Of a stretch of DNA of 64,000 bases, positions 60,970-64,000 are shown piece after piece. The stretch is from contig JACKJK010000004.1 in the NCBI GenBank assembly GCA_020637985.1, forward strand, positions 372,001 to 436,000, written 5' to 3'. This stretch comes from Rhodobiaceae bacterium. Its GTDB lineage: Bacteria > Pseudomonadota > Alphaproteobacteria > Rhizobiales > Tepidamorphaceae. Within the stretch, counting starts at the first letter, position 1, and every line of letters starts with the position of its first letter. The position numbers and the translations under genes were made by a program. Under the pieces are notes generated by a model. It saw only the letters and a program-made list of their open reading frames with translations, was not told where the DNA came from and did no database searches.

Positions 60970-60984
60970 TTAATGCCGCATTAA
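60970..60984. promoter_or_regulatory. CtrA binding box, exact TTAA-N7-TTAA
   Basis: An exact CtrA dyad between the divergent beta-barrel gene and kdsD. On the minus strand it runs TTAATGCGGCATTAACCAT, again extended to TTAACCAT. It could govern either gene. Confidence 0.65.
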
Positions 60985-61111
60985 GCGCGTGCCTGCGCAA
61001 GGCGGCTTGCCACCGTCCGCACCGCGCCGCGCATCTGGCGGCAGGCGTCCCGATCTGCTACCACCGGCGCGCTTCACGGCGCATTGGCGCCGCCACGAGG
61101 GCAAGCTCGAA

Positions 61112-62110
61112 ATGACCGCTGAAAACGCTTCCCGCAAACCCGCCAGCGACGCCGCAGCTTCCGCGCGCCGCACGGTGGAGACCGAGCGTGCCGGCCTCGA
61201 TGCGCTGCTTTCGGCGCTCGACGACGGTCTCGGCCAGGAGCTCAACCGGGCCGTCACCTGTATCCGCGCCGCCACCGGCCGCGTCATCGTGACCGGCATG
61301 GGCAAGAGTGGTCATGTCGGCCAGAAGCTTGCCGCGACCCTCGCCTCCACCGGCACCCCAGCCTTCTTCGTCCACCCCAGCGAGGCCAGCCACGGCGACC
61401 TCGGCATGGTCACCCGCGACGATGTCATCATCGCCCTGTCGTGGTCTGGCGAGACAGCCGAACTGCGTTCGGTCATCGACTACTCCCGCCGTTTCCGCGT
61501 CGCCCTGATCGCGCTCACCTCGCGCGCCGCCTCGACGCTCGCCACCGCCGCCGACATCGCGCTCGTGCTGCCTGAGGCGCCGGAGGCATGCCCGCACGGG
61601 CTCGCCCCCACGACATCGACCGTCATGCAGCTGGCGATCGGCGACGCGCTCGCCATTGCCCTGCTCGAGGACCGCGGCTTCACCGCGCACGATTTCAAGG
61701 TGTTCCACCCCGGCGGCCAGCTTGGCGCCAGCCTGCGTTTTGCCGGCGACATCATGCATGTCGGCGACGAACTGCCGCTGGGCAGCTCCGGAATGCCGAT
61801 GCAGACGGCAATCGTCTCGATGACCGAGAAGCGCTTCGGATGCCTCGGCGTCACCGATGCCGGCGGCCGGCTGATCGGCATCCTCACCGACGGCGACCTG
61901 CGCCGCCACATGACCGATGACCTGCTCGCCCGCACCGTCGGCGAGGTGATGACGCCCTCGCCCAAGACGGTGCGCGCCGACACACTGGCCTCCGCCGCGC
62001 TGGAAATGCTCAACGCCGCCAAGATCACCGCCCTGTTCGTCGTCGACGATGCCGGCGCCCCGGTGGGCATCCTGCATATCCACGACCTGTTGCGTGCCGG
62101 CGTCGCCTGA
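61112..62110 (+). CDS. kdsD: arabinose-5-phosphate isomerase (KdsD/KpsF)
   Basis: A 332-residue enzyme that makes D-arabinose 5-phosphate from ribulose 5-phosphate, the first step to Kdo in lipopolysaccharide. The SIS domain (about 35-180) has TGMGKSGHVGQKLAATLAST and SWSGETAELRSVIDY. Two CBS modules (about 205-330) follow, with ILTDGDLRRHM and IHDLLRAG. The ATG at 61112 has GAGGGC upstream; the extra 41 residues of the longer frame are not conserved. Confidence 0.92.
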   Translation: MTAENASRKPASDAAASARRTVETERAGLDALLSALDDGLGQELNRAVTCIRAATGRVIVTGMGKSGHVGQKLAATLASTGTPAFFVHPSEASHGDLGMVTRDDVIIALSWSGETAELRSVIDYSRRFRVALIALTSRAASTLATAADIALVLPEAPEACPHGLAPTTSTVMQLAIGDALAIALLEDRGFTAHDFKVFHPGGQLGASLRFAGDIMHVGDELPLGSSGMPMQTAIVSMTEKRFGCLGVTDAGGRLIGILTDGDLRRHMTDDLLARTVGEVMTPSPKTVRADTLASAALEMLNAAKITALFVVDDAGAPVGILHIHDLLRAGVA

Positions 62111-62140
62111 CCAGCCGGCAGAGCCAACGAGCCGATTGCC

Positions 62141-62155
62141 TTAAGCGTTGGTTAG
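62141..62155 (+). promoter_or_regulatory. near-consensus CtrA box before motA
   Basis: TTAA-N7-TTAG, one base from the exact CtrA dyad, 67 bp before the motA start. CtrA control of motility genes is established in alphaproteobacteria. Confidence 0.55.
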
Positions 62156-62221
62156 GATGCCTCTGGCTAAGCTGCCCCCTGCGCACCGGGCGTGACGCGC
62201 GGCGTTTTCTTGGGCGGTTCC

Positions 62222-62992
62222 ATGGATCTAGCAACCATCATCGGCATCCTGTTCGGCTCGTTCGTGGTCGGGCTCGCCATCTTTCTGGGTGGCGAGGTCG
62301 GTTCGTTCGTCGACATTCCGTCCGTGCTGATCGTGATTGGCGGCGCTGCCGCCGCCACGTTCGTACGCTTTCCGCTGTCCAATGTGTTTTCCGCCCTCGT
62401 CCTGGGTGGCCGTGTCGCGTTCACCCACCGCCGCGTCGCCCCGCACGAGCTGATCGACGAGATCGCGACCCTTGCCGACATCGCCCGCAAGCAGGGCCCG
62501 CTGGGGCTGGAAAGCGTCGAGGTCGACCACGAGTTCCTTGCCAAGGGGGTGCAATACATCGCCGACGGCTACGACCACGACTTCATCCGCGAATCCCTGG
62601 AGCGCGAACGCGACCTGATGCTGGAACGCCTGCAGGACGGCCAGCGCATCTTCAAGGCGATCGGCGATGCCGCGCCGGCCTTCGGCATGATCGGCACGCT
62701 CGTCGGCCTCGTGGCGATGCTTGCCAACATGTCCGACCCCTCGAAGATCGGCCCCTCGATGGCCATCGCCCTTCTGACCACGCTCTATGGCGCCGTCATC
62801 GCCAACCTGGTCTGCCTGCCCATTGCCGACAAGCTAGAGCTGAAATCGAAGATCGAGGACGTCAACCTGACCCTCATCCTCGACGGTGTCATGCAGCTGC
62901 GCGATTCCAAGAGCCCGGCCCTGGTGCGCGAGATGCTGACCTCGTACCTGCCCGAGAAACAGCGCCCGGCGCTGGCGGAGGCCGCCGCCTGA
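62222..62992 (+). CDS. motA: flagellar motor stator MotA/PomA-type protein
   Basis: A 256-residue stator subunit with four transmembrane helices (about 3-22, 28-49, 150-170, 182-202). The periplasmic-end motif GEVGSFVDIPSVLIVIGGA and the cytoplasmic loop (about 60-145), with charged DFIRESLERERD, are typical; AAPAFGMIGTLVGLVAML forms helix 3 with its proline. The short cytoplasmic tail is Ala-rich. The ATG at 62222 is preferred over the GTG at 62192. motB follows 20 bp downstream; the pair may be sodium- or proton-driven. Confidence 0.9.
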   Translation: MDLATIIGILFGSFVVGLAIFLGGEVGSFVDIPSVLIVIGGAAAATFVRFPLSNVFSALVLGGRVAFTHRRVAPHELIDEIATLADIARKQGPLGLESVEVDHEFLAKGVQYIADGYDHDFIRESLERERDLMLERLQDGQRIFKAIGDAAPAFGMIGTLVGLVAMLANMSDPSKIGPSMAIALLTTLYGAVIANLVCLPIADKLELKSKIEDVNLTLILDGVMQLRDSKSPALVREMLTSYLPEKQRPALAEAAA

Positions 62993-63011
62993 GGCGCGGC
63001 GGACATCGCTC

Positions 63012-63866
63012 ATGGCCCGCAAGAAAAATGCCGCCCCCTCCGGCCCGCCCGAGTGGATCGTCACCTTCTCCGACCTGATGGCGCTGCTCGCCTGCTTCTT
63101 CGTCCTGATCATCTCGTTCTCGATCCAGGACACCCAGAAGATGCAGGTCGTCGCCGGCTCGATGCGCGATGCCTTCGGCGTCAAGAAGGACAGCCGCAAG
63201 GCCGGCATGATCGAGTTCGAGGGCGCCCCGGTGCGCGACTACGTCAAGCAGGTCAGTTCCCTCGACAGCGAAAACGATTCCGATTTCGCCCAGGAACTGC
63301 ACGACCAGCGCTCCAAGCAGGGCCCCGAAGCCAACACGCACGAGATCGAGAAGACCGACGTCGAGAAGCCGCGCCAGTTCGCGACCGCCGCGGTGTCGCT
63401 GCGCCAGGCCTGGCAGGAGATGCCCGAGCTGATGGAGATTTCTTCCCAGCTCCTCGTCGAGGAAGTCCCCGACGGGCTCAACATCCAGCTCGTCGATGAA
63501 GACGGGCGCTCGATGTTCCCGGACGGATCGAAATACCCCTATGAGCGCACCCGCATGATCATGCGGGCGATGGCGCCGGTCATCGCCAAGCTGCCGAACC
63601 GCATCGTCATCACCGGCCATACCAGCTCAGACCGCTCCGAGGAACGGCCGGGCTACGGGCGCTGGGACCTGTCGGCCGACCGGGCGAATGCCGTGCGCCG
63701 CATGCTCACCGAATTCGGCGTCCCCGAGGACCGCTTCGCGGAGGTTGCCGGCAAGGCCGATACCGAGCCGCTGTTCCCCGAGGACACGTTCCTCGCCGCC
63801 AACCGGCGCATCTCGATCCTGCTGCTGCACGAGGCGCCGCCGCTGCCGATCAACCACGAACCGTGA
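63012..63866 (+). CDS. motB: flagellar motor stator MotB-type protein
   Basis: A 284-residue protein with a single anchor helix near the N-terminus (WIVTFSDLMALLACFFVLII) that carries the ion-binding aspartate Asp21, then an acidic linker (about 60-125) and an OmpA peptidoglycan-binding domain (about 145-275) with ITGHTSSDRS and ending AANRRISILLL. The gene is 20 bp after motA. It converges on the NfeD-like gene. Confidence 0.9.
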   Translation: MARKKNAAPSGPPEWIVTFSDLMALLACFFVLIISFSIQDTQKMQVVAGSMRDAFGVKKDSRKAGMIEFEGAPVRDYVKQVSSLDSENDSDFAQELHDQRSKQGPEANTHEIEKTDVEKPRQFATAAVSLRQAWQEMPELMEISSQLLVEEVPDGLNIQLVDEDGRSMFPDGSKYPYERTRMIMRAMAPVIAKLPNRIVITGHTSSDRSEERPGYGRWDLSADRANAVRRMLTEFGVPEDRFAEVAGKADTEPLFPEDTFLAANRRISILLLHEAPPLPINHEP

Positions 63867-63897
63867 CCGTCCGGCAGGCGCTCGCCTGCACGTTCGC

Positions 63898-64000
63898 TCA
63901 ACCCGCCTCGTGCGCTTCCACGCTCAGCATTGCACCGTCGGTGGAGACCACGCGCACGGACGCCCCCTTCGGCAGGTCAGGCCCGCGCACCCGCCACACG
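63898..64000 (-). CDS. NfeD-family protein, C-terminal fragment (gene continues beyond window)
   Basis: Only the last 33 codons are in the window, read on the minus strand and ending in TGA at 63898-63900. The segment VWRVRGPDLPKGASVRVVST, followed by an acidic end (VEAHEAG), matches the OB-fold tail of NfeD-like proteins, partners of membrane stomatin-type proteins in membrane quality control. The assignment rests on a short segment. Confidence 0.6.
   Translation of the reverse strand, partial: VWRVRGPDLPKGASVRVVSTDGAMLSVEAHEAG

Overview
This 64 kb window is chromosomal DNA of an alphaproteobacterium, almost certainly a member of the Hyphomicrobiales (Rhizobiales). It is about two-thirds G+C by eye, with dense coding, many opposite-strand shadow frames and frequent GTG/TTG starts. 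The order is indicated by a complete very-long-chain acyl lipid A cluster (acpXL-fabZ-two fabF-type synthases-dehydrogenase-lpxXL), by cell-cycle proteins typical of alphaproteobacteria (RcdA, CpdR, TrcR and GapR families), by many small alphaproteobacterial DUF families (DUF1192, DUF1244, DUF1036, DUF1194, DUF459), and by rhizobial-style intergenic palindromes. I see no phage, transposon, CRISPR array or rRNA. The genes are mostly core or conserved accessory; the most interesting signals are in the intergenic DNA.

Layout. 1-6.3 kb: end of a Sel1-repeat protein, efp, suhB, a MotA/TolQ-like plus OmpA-like pair, and an ABC exporter. 6.5-9 kb: rpmE and a cell-cycle block of rcdA, a candidate CtrA-driven small RNA, a DUF1192 gene and trcR. 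9-14.4 kb: SDR oxidoreductase, propionyl/acetyl-CoA synthetase, TauE/SafE permease, acyl-CoA synthetase. 14.5-18 kb: two YdcH-like genes, a diguanylate cyclase, purE-purK, rpsU. 18-24.3 kb: cytochrome oxidase subunit IV-like gene, UbiB/AarF kinase, YbjN-like protein, and an operon of pepF, a VWA protein and a DUF3445 haem oxidase. 24.5-29.8 kb: a sigma-54 response regulator and two cell-wall enzymes (L,D-transpeptidase, DUF882 peptidase). 30-34.5 kb: gapR, DUF1244, N-formylglutamate amidohydrolase, EamA transporter, DUF1036, TPR protein, rpmJ, tRNA-Val.

34.8-40.4 kb: lipid A VLCFA cluster. 40.4-45.5 kb: cpdR, a second formylglutamate amidohydrolase, a second candidate sRNA, an MFS permease, a histidinol-phosphatase-like IMPase and a lysophospholipase. 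45.5-54.3 kb: an hsp20 gene behind a ROSE-like thermometer, a threonine aldolase, gltB and gltD. 54.3-64 kb: DUF459 SGNH protein, lytic transglycosylase, galE, galU, an outer-membrane beta-barrel, kdsD, a motA/motB pair, and the C-terminal end of an NfeD-like protein.

Three themes connect these genes. Envelope construction is prominent: lipid A VLCFA, Kdo and UDP-sugar supply, peptidoglycan remodelling, OmpA and beta-barrel proteins. The CtrA cell-cycle circuit is represented by RcdA, CpdR, TrcR and GapR and by two exact and two near-exact CtrA boxes (TTAA-N7-TTAA). Post-transcriptional control is suggested by two roughly 90-100 nt minus-strand RNAs with anti-Shine-Dalgarno motifs and strong terminators, by the thermometer, and by a structured gltB leader. 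All assignments come from reading the sequence; no database search was run.
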